From NCBI GenBank assembly GCA_024291935.2, contig CM044315.1, positions 76,428,385-76,492,384 of the forward strand: 64,000 bases of DNA, read 5' to 3'. Source of the stretch: Okapia johnstoni. Its lineage: Eukaryota > Chordata > Mammalia > Artiodactyla > Giraffidae. Under the pieces are notes generated by a model. The model was not told the origin of the DNA. It was given only the letters and a program-made list of their open reading frames with translations, and searched no databases. Positions 24,483 to 36,500 of the stretch are shown here, in pieces (position 1 is the first letter of the stretch; every line of letters begins with the position of its first letter). Both the position numbers and the translations under genes were made by a program.

Positions 24483-24924
24483 TATCCAGCTACTTAATAA
24501 TAATAATACTTGATATTTCCAATAATCTATTTTTAAAGGTTAATATATATAATGTTAAAATAGACATTTTCTTTTGATTAGCTTGAGTTAGAAATTGTTT
24601 TGAAATGTAATAACTATAATGACATCAACTATATTATTATCATATTTCTCATTGGAATAATCAATGCATTATATTACGCTAATAAATTTGTTACTAGCAA
24701 AGGATCCTTTTGATCCTCTTCTTGGTTGAGTTAGAAGTTAGTTTTCATGTAATGTGTAATTTCACTTACAAGAATTATGTGTATGATTCTTGAATAAATT
24801 CAAAGGTTGCATGAGGTTTTTTGTGCTCTTTTATAGTGTGCATATCAATATTCACTAACTTTGTCAAATAATTAGGAAAATTTGCTCCTTCTTTTCCCAC
24901 TTCCCTTCAAAAATAGAAAGTGCA

Positions 24925-25030
24925 CCATGGCTGATTCATGTCAATGAATGGCAAAAACTACTACAATATTGTAAAGTAATTAGCCCCCAACTAAAATAAA
25001 TTAAAAAAAATAAATAAATTTTTTAAAAAA
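24925..25030 (+). mobile_element. L1 3' terminal fragment
   Basis: CATGGCTGATTCATGTCAAT and ACAATATTGTAAAGTAATTA are followed by an A-rich tail with AAAT units. Only the extreme 3' end is present. Confidence 0.85.
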
Positions 25031-25034
25031 ATAC

Positions 25035-26494
25035 ACCAATGAAAATATGTTATGAAAGATTCAGAAAAAGGTCACTTAAAAATCGCTCATCTCTAACTCA
25101 CTGTTTTTAAATAAACTTGAAGTATCAAGAGATATATTTATTTTAGTCTGTGACTCAGAATATACTGTCACTAATATTCAATGCCTGCCTTACCCCAAAC
25201 TCCAGGAACAGGATTTCGGCAACAATCTACATCCCTTACTTTTCTAAGAACTATACATGATACAGTGTGATTGATATGATTTTCAGTAATTTTGTCCATC
25301 AAACAGTCTCTATCATCAGAATAAAGGTTTGTAATAATACCTTATTAATTATTTTCTTCTATTTTGTCCTCTTCATGTAATTTATTCCATTTTTAAACAC
25401 AAGTAGGGCTATCATCTTCAGATTTTTCATATAGATGGTATCAATTCCGATCCTCTCCCTGTTTCAAAATTTGTAATATACTCACCTTCCTCAGAGTTCC
25501 CAATGTAATTTTCCAATTTCTCATTAGTGAGAAGTACTTCTAAAAGGCATATTTTAAAGGAAAAGTGAACAGTATTGATGAAACAAGAGGATGTGTTGGG
25601 CAGGAAAAGAGTCTGAGAAGAATAAAGAAATTAATAATCATGCCCTGATTTATTTTATGAGAGATCATAAAAATGGAGATACTGATACTCAACACAGAAA
25701 TACAGGAGGTAGGAAAACAGAATTAAGAGCACTGAAGGGAAAGGTGTATCAATTCTGAGTACTGATTTTTGATATGTCTATAGTGAAGACAGCTAGCAGG
25801 CAAGTGTATCAGGATCTGGTCTCAGGTCATGACTAGTGAGATAATGAAATTATCAACTTAACAGAAATATATGAAAGCATAAAATTAGAATGATATTGCA
25901 CAAGAAAATAAAACTATGGGGTAGTAAAGGTAAGAAAGCTCTCTGTAATATAAATATTTTAGAGAACCATCAAAACAGAGGATTATGAGGATAAATATCT
26001 GAAAGATACAGGGTTATTAAAGCCATCACTGCTTTTATCAGAAACTTTGCTAAACTAAATCTCATGTTGTTTCTTTGGTACAAATGGCTAACTGCTAAAG
26101 AGTGAAAAAATCCACTCCTTGTGACTAGCTATGCTGGCCATTATACTTGAAAATTCAGTTCACTGAATTTTATACTAGTGCTTTATCTAACCTGAGGCTA
26201 CTACTAAAATGTAATGGGGCATTATGGTAGAATGTCATATTTCAAGGATGGCAAATAAAATACTGACACTTCAATACAAATTAGTTTATCAAAACTCAGT
26301 AGTGACCAATGAGGAAATGAAGCCCAAGACAATGTGACTTTAATGAGCTCATTTACTTTCTTGTCACACATCTTAATTGTGAAAAATAACATTGCATTTC
26401 AATCAAGTGAAGTTCTTTTCTCCAAGAAGCAACAGTGATATTTATGTAAAAGTTGGAAATATTTCTAGATCTAACCAAGGAAGAGGCAATAAAC
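25035..26494. other. Unassigned intergenic stretch
   Basis: A/T-rich sequence upstream of the retrogene. No exon, RNA or repeat that I can name, and no CpG-rich promoter-like patch before about 26503. Confidence 0.5.
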
Positions 26495-26555
26495 AACATT
26501 TTCCGGAAGGGGGTGGGGAGGGAGGAGCCGCGCTGACGTATAGGTAGTATGTGCC

Positions 26556-27278
26556 ATGGCTATGACTAGTGTCAGACTGCCCAGCAGCGTTTTAAGAAAA
26601 CCAGATGCCTGGATTGGACTCTGCAGATCACTACGAGGGACACCTTCACATAAAGGCTGTGCTTCCTGGAATCAATATTTGTATTTGTCTAGTGCCAAAT
26701 TAAATGCATCAAATTATAAAACACTCCTCCATAACATTTTCTCACTGAGACTCTCAGGGCTTTTAATATCTCCAGAATATATTTTCCCATTTTCCATAAG
26801 ACTCAAAAGTAATATAAGCTCTAAAAAATCCACTAAAAAGACTATACAAAAAGTGGAAGATGAAGGGGACTCTGATGAAGAGAGGGACTATAATGAGATG
26901 AGTGAGCTGGAAGAGGTGCCTGAGGACAACCCCAGTGAGGTCAAAGACTATAAAGACCTGGACAAAGTAGTACAGTCTTTCCGGTATGGCGTTATCCTGA
27001 AGATGGGCCTAGATATCGGAAGGAACAAAGTGGAAGATGCATTCTACAAAGGTGAACTCAGGCTGAATGGGGAAAAACTAGGGAAGAAAAGCAGAACGGT
27101 GAAAGTGGGAGATACGTTGGATCTTCTCATTGGAGAGGATAAAGAAGCAGAAACAGAGACAGTGATGAGGATTATCCTGAAAAAAGTGCTAGAGGAGAAG
27201 ACCAGCAGTGAGAAGTACAGAGTGGTGTTACGACGGTGGAAAAAGTTACAATTGCCTAAAAAGACTATGCTCAAATAA
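26556..27278 (+). CDS. MTRES1: MTRES1 (C6orf203) retrogene, intact frame
   Basis: The 240-residue product matches mitochondrial transcription rescue factor 1, an RNA-binding matrix protein associated with mitochondrial transcription under stress and with the mitoribosome. The length equals the usual full length of the family. The N-terminus (1-90) is basic, poor in acidic residues and rich in Ser, Leu and Arg, as in mitochondrial targeting sequences. Residues 101-125 are strongly acidic (EDEGDSDEERD). An S4-like RNA-binding fold lies at about 142-196, with GRNKVEDAFYKGELRLNGEK and VKVGDTLDLLIG, and a basic C-terminus follows. The ATG has a good context (GCCATGG) and is the first in the frame. 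There is no intron, stop or frameshift. The leader carried into the genome includes a CRE half-site (TGACG near 26534). The intact frame suggests a recent origin or selection. Whether it is transcribed cannot be told from sequence. Confidence 0.88.
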   Translation: MAMTSVRLPSSVLRKPDAWIGLCRSLRGTPSHKGCASWNQYLYLSSAKLNASNYKTLLHNIFSLRLSGLLISPEYIFPFSIRLKSNISSKKSTKKTIQKVEDEGDSDEERDYNEMSELEEVPEDNPSEVKDYKDLDKVVQSFRYGVILKMGLDIGRNKVEDAFYKGELRLNGEKLGKKSRTVKVGDTLDLLIGEDKEAETETVMRIILKKVLEEKTSSEKYRVVLRRWKKLQLPKKTMLK

Positions 27279-27592
27279 ACGGATTGCTTTTCAGTGATAA
27301 AGCTGCTTTCTAGTGGTGCAGGAAGGGGCCAGGTTCAAAAGAAGATGTTTTTATTAAAACAAAGTTCTCCCACCATTTGTAGAAGATGCTGAGCCGTTTT
27401 GTGCAAGTCAGGATCTGCATCGTGGCTCTTGAAGACGCTTGCCTTGGCCTGGATTTCCTTCCCAAGCTTGATTTGTTCGCTTTTTGACCTCATGAGCAAG
27501 AGTGAGATTTGTAATGAATGAACTAAACTCAGAGACGGTTTACATGATCAGCCCACTGTTTCCCAGGTTAAAAGCCTCTGGAGGCAGAGTAA

Positions 27593-27598
27593 AATAAA
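27593..27598 (+). promoter_or_regulatory. Polyadenylation signal of the retrocopy
   Basis: AATAAA lies 19 bases upstream of the genomic A-tail. This is the correct spacing for the cleavage site of the parent mRNA. Confidence 0.85.
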
Positions 27599-27639
27599 CT
27601 GACCTTGTTCTTAGTGAAAAAAAAAAAAAAACATTTTCC

Positions 27640-28485
27640 TAGGTCATTTTAAGTATTTTCCTTAACTTACATATAGTGTTTGTGATTCTAAAATTTAGGT
27701 ATAACAACTTAAAATAGTGTAATAATATGTATATTTTTAAATCAATATATGAATTTCAATACAGAACATGATGGTTTCAGGCTTAGAGAAAAAGAAATGA
27801 ATAATCTGTGTACCTGTACAACCCTAGGAAAAAATATCCTTTTCAATTTACTCTTCAGACCTAACTATACTGAACAAAATATTCCTATTATAAAAATTCA
27901 GTCCTGCAGGGAAGTGAAGGATTTCCAGATACAACGTAGTCTCAGAAAGATGCTGAACTCAGACTCTACGACTCATTTAATTCTGTCATCAGAGAAGTAT
28001 ATTAACATGTTCCTAATTCTCATCCATCATGTAGATCTCACAGAGGAACTTTTCAAATCACCGGGGACCTAAGAGAGAGGAAGAACAGTCCTATCCCTTA
28101 GCATCACTGATTGTCTCCTCTTGCTTTATTTCTCCTAATTTCTGAGGCCAAAACATTAATAATCTTAAAAGTCCAATTTAAACTCCACCTCCAGAAATCT
28201 TTCTTTGAGGTGTTAGGTCCCCATTAAACTTTTCCTTCTGTAATCTAGCATTTTGAATTACAGTATAACAGTTCACTCTCTTAAAGTCTCACGTAGACAC
28301 TTAAACACTGCCTTGGATTGATTTTTGTACTGTGAAAGGCAAGTATATCATGTCTAAATGTGTTCCTTTTCCCAATACATTTCACTAAGTGACATTTGTA
28401 GTTATCACATAAATATAAATTAAGACCCAGTGAGATAGCACCACATGCCAACCAAAATGGCTAAAGTTTAAAATGCTGTGTAGTA
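27640..28485. other. Unassigned intergenic stretch
   Basis: An open frame at 27749-28072 (107 codons) has no recognisable domain or codon signature. I see no named repeat here. Confidence 0.4.
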
Positions 28486-28489
28486 ATCC

Positions 28490-28808
28490 TGGAGATCAAA
28501 CCAGTCAATCCTAAAAGAAATCAACCTTGAATATTCATTGGAATGACTGATGCTGAAGCTGAAGCTCCAATACTTCGGCCACCTGATGTGAAGTTGACTC
28601 ATTGGAAAAGACCTTGATGCTGGGAAAGATTGAATGCAGGAGAAGAAGGGGACAACAGAGGATGAGAAGGTTGGATGGCATCACCAACTCAATGGACATG
28701 GGTTTGAGCAGGCTCCAAGAGCTGGTGAAGGACAGGGAAGCCTGGCGTGCTGCAGTCCATGGGGTCGCAAATAGTCGGACACGACTGAGCAACTGAACAA
28801 CAACAATA
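28490..28808 (+). mobile_element. BovB 3' fragment
   Basis: A 5'-truncated BovB starts near GGAGATCAAACCAGTCAATC and ends CGACTGAGCAACTGAACAAC. Only the last ~300 bases are left. Confidence 0.92.
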
Positions 28809-28870
28809 GTAATCCTCTTTATCTATAGGAATTATATTTTCTTTATAATTACAAGCATTAATATCAGTAT

Positions 28871-29095
28871 GCATGCGTGTGCATGCTAAGTCACTACTGT
28901 CATATCTGCTTTACGTCCCTCTGTACTGTAGCCTGCCGGGCTCCTCCATCCATGGAATTTTCCAGGCAAGAAAGCTGGAGTGGGTTGCCATGCTCTCCTC
29001 CAGGGGATCTTCCTGACCCAGGGATCAAACTCACATCTCTTAAGTCTCCTGCATTAGCAGGGGGTTTTTTACCCCATGTGCTACCTGGGAAACCC
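28871..29095 (-). mobile_element. Bov-tA SINE with 12-bp target duplication
   Basis: This reverse-orientation unit is flanked by the perfect direct repeat TAATATCAGTAT at 28859-28870 and 29096-29107. Confidence 0.93.
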
Positions 29096-29179
29096 TAATA
29101 TCAGTATACAGCTATTATTTTCCAGGTTTTTTTAATCCCTTTACACTGAAACTGTTTTCATCATTACATTTTAGGCATA

Positions 29180-29735
29180 TATACTAGTCATTATTGTCAA
29201 GAGAAACAGAACCAATAGGATATATGTAGAGATATATAACAGGACATATGTTATAGGAATTGGATCACATAGTTGCAGATACCAGTAGAAGTACCACAGT
29301 CTTCCAACTGCAAGCTGGAGAACCAGGAAAGCCACTGGTATAATTCAGTCCAAATTCAAGACCTGAGAACCAGGGGAACTGAAGGTGTAACTCCCAATCT
29401 AAGACCTAAGAATCGAGGGTCATTGATGTTAAGTTCTGGAGTCTGAAGGTCTGAGAACCAGGATCTCTGATGTCCGAGGTCAGGAGAAGTAGAGATCTCA
29501 CCTTAAGAAGAAACAGAATTTGCCCTTCCTCCACCTCTTTGATTTATTCAGACCTTCAACACATTGGATGATGTCGTCCCATCTTGGGGAGAGCTAACTG
29601 CTTTATTTACTCTACTGATTAAGATCTTAAACTCTTTGGGCAACACACTCACAGACACACCCAGAAGTGTTTTGTCATTTATCTGGGGGTCCCTTAGCCC
29701 AGTCAAGTTGACACATAAAATTAACCATCAAAGCA
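29180..29735 (-). mobile_element. LTR of ERVL class (MLT2-like)
   Basis: On the + strand the segment runs from AGAGAAACAGAACCAATAGG through GAGAACCAGGAAAGCCACTGG-type repeats, ACAGACACACCCAGAAGTG, to CAGTCAAGTTGACACATAAA. This is the complement of an MLT2-type LTR. It is a solitary LTR. The subfamily is uncertain. Confidence 0.6.
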
Positions 29736-29739
29736 TATA

Positions 29740-30565
29740 TCCTGAAAACCAACCATCTTCTATTTTGTAACTTCATCCAATTTAAGTCTCAGTTTGCAAG
29801 TCACAGATTTTAGTCCTTTTATGTTTCTGACTATGGTATGTTTGGATTATTTAAGGGAAACATTTAGATTTTATGATACATTTAATTGTTTCTCAGCTTA
29901 CCACTTTTCCTATATATGAGATATTCTCCTAGCTTGAGATCTTAATCATGGCACAATTGCACTTGCCTTAGGTAATTTCTCACATAAATTTGCAAGGAAG
30001 ATACATAGGTGATATATTGTAGGAGTCTTAGAATATATATGGAAATTTTAATTTGCTCTCATACATTGGAAATTATTGGGTTTACACAAAAGTATAGGCT
30101 CTTGGTCCAAAATGCTTTTTCCTCAAAGTTTTATACTGCTGGTTCTATGGTCTTCAAGTGTACTATGTTTCGTATGAGAAGTTGAATGTCCATCATTGTG
30201 GAAAATTGTTACAGAAGCAATAATATTGAGTAATATTGAAGGTGTATAAGTTCAAGTCTGATTAGTTAGATATGGGGGAGTGTACACCAGAGGCCATGCT
30301 GGTACTCCATGACATCCACAGAACAGTAGAGATCAAGGTAAAGGTCTCATTTTCTAGATAAAATAAAATTGGGGAAAGAAGAACCGCTTTGATTGTAATG
30401 TTCTATACAGTTAAGTTCTAGCGCATAAACCAATATTAGCAATCATTTTTATGTAAATTACAAGGGTCATTGAAGAAGATTTGAAAGATAGAGAGATATG
30501 CAGAGACAAACAAAGATAATGCTTTAAGTGTCATGCAAGCCACAAAATTTGAGAACTGCCTGAAA
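29740..30565. other. Unassigned intergenic stretch
   Basis: A/T-rich sequence between the LTR and a BovB copy. No gene-like frame or named repeat seen. Confidence 0.45.
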
Positions 30566-30570
30566 TAAAC

Positions 30571-31693
30571 TTGGAGTTCCAGAAAAACATCTATTTCTGC
30601 TTTATTGACTATGCCAAAGCCTTTGACTGTGTGGATCACGATAAACTGTGGAAAATCCTGAAAGAGATGGGAATACCAGACCATCTGACATGTCTCTTGA
30701 GAAACCTGTATGCAGGTCAGGAAGCAACAGTTAGAACTGGACATGAAACAACAGACTGTTTCCAAATAGGAAAAGGAGTACGTCAAGGCTGTATATTGTC
30801 ACCCTGCTTATTTAACTTCCATGCAGAGTACATCATGAGAAACGCTGGGCTGGAAGAAACACAAGCAGGAATCAAGACTGCTGAGAGAAATATCAATAAC
30901 CTCAGATATGCAGATGACACCACCCTTATGGCAGAAAGGGAAGAAGAACTAAAGAGCCTCTTGATGAAAGTGAAAGAGGAAAGTGAAAAAGTTGGCTTAA
31001 AGCTCAACATTCAGAAAACGAAGATCATGCATCTGGCCCAATCATTTCATGGCAAATAGATGGGGAAACAGTGGAAACAGTGGCAGACTTTATTTTTCTG
31101 GGCTCCAAAATCACTGCAGATGGTGATTGCAGCCATGAAATTAAAAGACGCTTACTCCTTGGAAGAAAGGTTATGACCACTTAGATAGCGTATTTAAAAG
31201 CAGAGACATTACTTTGCCAACAAAGGTCCGTCTAGTCAAGGCTATGGTTTTTCCAGTAGTCATGTATGGATGTGAGAGTTGGACGGTGAAGAAAGCTGAG
31301 CGCCGAAGAATTGATGCTTTTGAACCGTGGTTTTGGAGAAGACTCTTGCGAGTCCCTTGGACTGCAAAAAGATCCAACCAGTCCATCCTAAAGGAGATCA
31401 GTCCTGGGTGTTCATTGGAAGGACTGATGTTGAAGCTGAAACTCCAATACTTTGGCCACCTCGTGAGAAGAGTTGACTCACTGGAAAAGACCCTAATGCT
31501 AGGAAGGATTGGGGGCAGGAGGAGAAGGGGATGACAGAGGATGAGATGGCTGGATGGCATCACTGACTCGATGGACATGGGTCTGGGTAGACTCTGGGAG
31601 TTGGTGATGGACAGGGAGGCCTGGGGTGCTGCGATTCATGGGGTCGCAAAAAGTCGGACACGACTGAGCAACTGAACTGAACTGAACTGATAC
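30571..31693 (+). mobile_element. BovB LINE, 5'-truncated, relatively young
   Basis: The RT frame 30571-31059 retains motif A (FIDYAKAFDCVDH), motif B (GVRQGCILSP) and motif C (YADDTT). A one-base loss near 31028 shifts the frame, and the C-terminal region continues at 31214-31534. The element ends in four ACTGA-type repeats at about 31672-31693. It lacks the endonuclease half, so it cannot move on its own. Confidence 0.95.
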
Positions 31694-32384
31694 AATTTTG
31701 AAAAGAGAATAGAGTCTCTCCCAAGACAGATACAGTTCTAATTCCATACTGGAATATTTGGAATATATTTTTCAGGGAAAACATTAAGTGGTATTATTTG
31801 GAAGTAGAACGTTAACTCAGATATCATAGCTATGACCCATTTCTTTGGCAATTGCAGTCCAGGTGAAGGAAGCCTGATACCTCTGAAACTGCTTGACTTA
31901 GAAACAAGTCAGGACAAGACACACTCTGACACCTCTCAGAAAAGGAAATTCGTGATTCACAAGCGTAGGGAACTGATGGGTATTTTGGACATCAGCAAAT
32001 TGGGACCAATTTGGAATCTCTCTGATCCTCTTTTGACAGAAGGGAAAACCCTTGAACAGTAGCAAGAAAGGGACAAAAGGAGTTTATGTTAGAGTGAACA
32101 CAGCCCTTTTCTGGTTATTATGCTCTTTGTTCTTTCTTTTGTCGGCATGCTATTCTTCTGGAGACATTGTTTAATATATGGATGGTGTGCTACCTCCCCT
32201 CCATGTGGACTTTCATTTTCATCTCTGGCAGGAAGCAGAGCCTTAATATAAGTCTCCACTGGGGCAAACAAGCTTATTTGTGTCATTTCTAAAAGTTTTA
32301 TTTTGTTCTTCTTTTAATATACCTGGTCAATTAGAGAGTCACTTTTTTAATATCATCAAATTTATAATCCCCTGCTTTATTTCT

Positions 32385-32690
32385 TTTTTTAAATTATTTT
32401 TTGTTGAAGGATAATTGCTTTACAGAATTTTGCTGTTTTCTGTGAAACCTCAGTATGAATCAGCCATAGGTATACATATATCCCCTCCCTTTTGAAACTC
32501 CCTCCGTACTGAAGAATTTATTTACAGAGCAACAATGGAGAAACAGACATAGAGAATACAGTTACGAACATGGGGAGAGGGGAGGAGAGGGTGAGATGTA
32601 TGGAAAGAATAACATGGAAACTTACATTACTATACGTAAAATAGATAGCCAATGGGAATTTGCTGTATGGCTCAGGAAACTCAAACAAAC
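32385..32690. mobile_element. L1 3' end with 5' inversion
   Basis: 32385-32505 is the last ~120 bases of L1 on the - strand. 32506-32690 is the segment normally just upstream, turned to the + strand (from TACTGAAGAATTTATTTACA to GCTCAGGAAACTCAAAC). This head-to-head layout is the known product of twin priming. Confidence 0.85.
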
Positions 32691-32699
32691 ACACTTTTG

Positions 32700-33575
32700 T
32701 CCTGTCTTTCTTTCCTTCCCTTGTCCTGATTTTTTTTTGCCTGACTGCTGTGCCTTATTGCACTGGACTTCCTACACAATTGTAGTGGGAAAGTCAACAG
32801 GGTAGATCATTGTTGGGTTTATGGGTCTAAGACATTTGGTGCCATTTTAGTTCATGCTATGAAGCTCAACTCAAATTTAAATGGCAGTAGGCTCAGTCTC
32901 CACTTGCTGAAGTTTAACTCTTTTGCAGAAAGTTCTCAGTACTATGCAGTGGTAACTTTCCTAGCCATGTCTCTGTTTATTACTTGCCTTGGGAATACTG
33001 TCTGTGTAATTAGTGGATAGTAAATAATAAGAATAGAGGATTCAGATTCTGTAACCTTGTCTAAATATCTCTATTTCTTTTCTATTTCCTGTATCTAGAA
33101 TTGGAAGGAATTATTATAAAAGAGACTAATGTTTAGGTATCTATGGCCCACGTGACAAGCCTCTAGAATTAAAATGTCAAACTTTAAGCAAAATGAGAAA
33201 AAGTTTCAGTAAGTAGGATTTTTTTGACATTTTATTCATGAACTTGAAAGTGCAGAATAGGAAGATTAATGTGATCTCCATTCTTCTTCACTATGTAACC
33301 CCCAAATCCTTAAAGAAACTACACTTGTTTATTAGTCCCAGAGAAGTATAATGACTGAGTAATTAATTAGGGTTTGGAACTATGGCATTCAGAAGGGTAT
33401 GAAATGAATCTGCTTTTGTTGCTCTGGCTCTTATGCTATTGAACCTGCTCTTTCTTTTTGCTAACATGTGACTCTTACGTGGAGATTGCTCATGATTTGG
33501 ATTATATGCTACTCCTCCCTATATGAGTGCCTTCATCACCACGTCATAAGCTTCAGGTGAAGGAAGAGTTCCATG
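32700..33575. other. Unassigned stretch downstream of SKINT-like gene B
   Basis: This should hold the 3' UTR of the - strand SKINT-like gene if the tail exon at 33582-33610 is right. No clear polyA site is picked out by the sequence alone, and no repeat was recognised. Confidence 0.4.
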
Positions 33576-33581
33576 GAGATG

Positions 33582-33610
33582 TCAAAGAGGACCTTCCCTG
33601 TGGGTCTTTT
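33582..33610 (-). CDS. SKINT-like gene B, possible last coding exon
   Basis: On the - strand, CTTTTCACAG is followed by a short frame that, joined to the single G left by the preceding helix exon, reads EKTHREGPL and then TGA. The phase fits, and a short basic cytoplasmic tail is what the family has. The exon is tiny, so a chance acceptor is a real possibility. No matching exon was found in the + strand gene. Confidence 0.4.
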
Positions 33611-33999
33611 CTGTGAAAAGAAAATTTTCAATAATTAATTAGTCAACTGCTAGGTGTGGTTGGGCTGAGGTCTTTCTCTGGTGACACTAAGTCTTTATTT
33701 AACATAAATGGTAAAACCCCTATTCTCACACTTCTGTGTTCTTTTATCAGGGAAGGGGAATTTTAGGATTTAATGGAATGAGCACTTAACAAGGCATGAG
33801 GTTAAACCCTAAAATGCCCTTGTTCTGCTTGCTAATGTAGAAGAAAACATATGAATAACCCAAGCTACCTCTTTTTTTCCTTGTGCTTATTTAACCATGT
33901 AAGAGAAGTTTCAAGAGTGCAGGTTTAACACTCGAGCGATTCAGCTGGGGATATAGGAGATACCATTCTCAGAGCTCCTCCCATTGCTGCCTCACTTAC

Positions 34000-34122
34000 C
34001 TTCCAGGGTCTGCAGTAGACAAGAGTTGAGTACGGGGAAAAATATCATCAGTACAGTCAGGATCACACGTACATCACACATCCAAGTACTATACAATGGG
34101 AATAGGTCATCTGAATCAGAGA
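34000..34122 (-). CDS. SKINT-like gene B, third transmembrane exon
   Basis: A 123-bp phase-1 exon lies between CTCTTTTCCAG and the strong donor GTAAGT. It encodes a polar lead-in (SDSDDLFPLYSTWMCD) and a hydrophobic helix (VRVILTVLMIFFPVLNSCLL), ending QTLEG. It matches the 11105-11227 exon of the + strand gene in length, phase and pattern. The short spacing to the proposed tail exon (about 390 bases) is compatible with one last intron. Confidence 0.75.
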
Positions 34123-34129
34123 CTGGAAA

Positions 34130-35355
34130 AGAGGGAGGATTAAAAGAAAAGGTGTTTTCTAAACAAAATGAAACAGAATTGGAAAAGATGCACAATAAGG
34201 GAAACGTGTGTAGAGCGCACTTGATACGAAGATTGAGCATTGATAAAGAAAAATCTGCCTTGTAGCCCTCATTTACTTTTATTTTCTGAGCCCAGTTTGT
34301 GACAGCACCTCCAGGCTTTGTGACAAGATAAGTCTTGCTGGCTTGGATGAACCAGGGTGTGCATGCAGTTTGGACTGAGTCTTGAATGCAAACTGTGAAG
34401 TTTCATCTCTACTCACTCATCCACAGATAACTGAAGACAGACTCTTATTTGTTTTTATATTCTTGGTTAGGAGATACAGAAGCAAAATGTTCCAGAAATG
34501 TCATAGATATAATACAGTGGGCCTCTGTGCAGGTGGCTAAAACAAAATTATTTGTAACTGCAGCTCAGTGGTGGAAGGCAAAATTTGAATATGCACTGGA
34601 TATGATCACAATATTGAAGGAGCTCAAAGTCAATCTATTTAAATAACAAATGGACAAACAGTGATAGAAGGGAGTCATGATCACTCAATTCAAATCTTTA
34701 AAGTCTGTCAGAGTGATAAAACCCTGGAAGAGCCAACCGAAAAGTTAGAGATAGGAGTCTTCATTTCATTAATGCCAAATGTTGTCACTAAAATGTACAC
34801 TCCAGGAGGTCCGGGTCTTCTCATTTTTTGTTTATTGCTGAATCACCTGTTCTTAGAAATATGTCTGGCCCTTATTAAATATTAGTTGAATGAATTAGAA
34901 CTACAAAGACAATATTAAGCATAAATCCAAAGCAGATTCAAAATGATTTTAGATATTTCAATTATAAGACAGAACCTTATAAAACACTATGCATATTATA
35001 TTTCAAAAATTGAAATAAACAAGAAATATTAGAAATGTAAGAAATATATGCAGTACAGAAAATGAGACATGGTACCTGTGGAAAGTAGTAAATAGATGGA
35101 ATTGAAACATTACATCTAAAATAGAGAATTCGAAGGTGGGTTCCAAAACAGAGCAGTCATATTTCGGGAGGTAACTGATAAACTAACTAATAAATGCAAA
35201 GACACGAACATGAAGAGAAAACAGAAAATAAAAAAGAGAAGGAAAGAGACATATACCATGGAGTAGAAAGTTCTGATTGATAGTTATCTACAGCTATAAA
35301 AAAAGGAGTTAAAGAATGGAAAAAGGGAAGAATTTGAAACAATGGTAGTTGACAA
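34130..35355. other. Intronic stretch without recognised features
   Basis: This lies in the intron between the two helix exons of the - strand gene. Short frames at 34449-34646 and 34661-34885 have no recognisable domain. Confidence 0.45.
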
Positions 35356-35359
35356 TTTT

Positions 35360-36500
35360 TGAGACCTCATAAAAAACACTAATCTAGAAAATCAGGGAAC
35401 CCTACAAACCTCTATTATGAAAACTTTTTTAAATCCTACAGTAAGGTATATACACGTGCGCATGCGCGCGCGCACACACACACAAATAAAATTTCTTTAA
35501 TCAGCCAGAGGATAAAACAGTTCACATTCAAGAGTCACAGTCAAACTGACAGCAGATTTCTCAATAGAACAGAAGCCAAAATAATGACATAATATATTTA
35601 ATGCACTGGAAGAAAATAACTTCCAACTTAAAATTCTGTAACTATTGAAATAAAGTTGAGGTAAAGGTTGCCAGTCAGAATGTTAGTATTTGTGAAGTCT
35701 GAGATGCAAGAAAGAATAAATGTTTTTTAAAAACTGCAAATATATAGATAAACTTAAACAATGGTATATAAAGCAATGGTTGTAATAATCTCTTCTGAGG
35801 CTTAACTATACACAGCGTTAAAATTCCCAACAACCACAATATGTAACTCAACAAGGCTAAATGCTATTGAATTAGTCTAAAGTCATTTTATCTTCTAACG
35901 GTGTTTAAAGTATTAATTCACTTTGGACTTGGTGAGTCAAGTGTACATGTTACAATTTCTAAGGGAATCAGATAATAGAAATGCTGTATAAATTATATGC
36001 CAATTCTAAGTGAAAACAGATGGAATTGTTTGAAATTATAAAAATAAAAATGTAATTACTAAAAATATACAACAAAAGTGAGTGCGAGAATGGAAACATA
36101 CATAAAAGAAGCAGGTCTCAAAGTATTAATAAGCACAAAATATTGTTAGAGATTTGAAACATCGATAAGCAAAAGGGATAAGTGATCCATTTAAATGACA
36201 ATTATTATCAACATCGATTTAAAAACTAAAATTTAATTATATGATTTTTTGCAAGAAGAATATAAAACATAAGCACACAGACAAATTTAAATAAAGATTT
36301 TTATAAGATTGAGGGTTAATAAAAGATGTACAATGCAAACAGAAGATACCAGTGTAGTTATACTACATTTAACAAAGTAGATACTAAGGTAAGAAAGCAT
36401 TATTACCTACACTGTAATGATTAATATTCTCTTTCATCAGTAACATTTATCAATTTTGAATGTATGTATAACCAATATGGCTTCAAGTTAAAGAAGTGTA
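35360..36500 (+). mobile_element. Old L1 (L1M-type) remnants
   Basis: Diverged pieces recall the ORF1-ORF2 linker (TCAAACTGACAGCAGATTTC near 35544, CTTCCAACTTAAAATTCTG near 35620) and the start of ORF2 (near 36330-36410). There is no usable frame. Boundaries are loose. Confidence 0.5.
35446..35484 (+). repeat. Perfect alternating purine-pyrimidine tract
   Basis: Thirty-nine bases alternate purine and pyrimidine without a break: TATA, then ACACGTGCGCATGCGCGCGC, then (AC)n. The CG-rich centre contains the palindrome GCGCATGCGC. Confidence 0.9.

Larger units (their letters stand above)
26505..27631 (+). mobile_element. Processed retrocopy unit (MTRES1 cDNA insertion)
   Basis: This is an intronless cDNA-like unit: a GC-rich 5' leader (from 26505), the 240-codon frame, a 3' UTR, a polyA signal AATAAA at 27593-27598 and an A-tail from 27617. 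It is flanked by the direct repeat AACATTTTCC at 26495-26504 and 27630-27639, the expected trace of L1-driven retroposition. Confidence 0.85.

Noticed and set aside
27749..28072. 107-codon frame downstream of the retrogene
   Set aside because: No domain, promoter or splice support. The composition is like the surrounding A/T-rich DNA.
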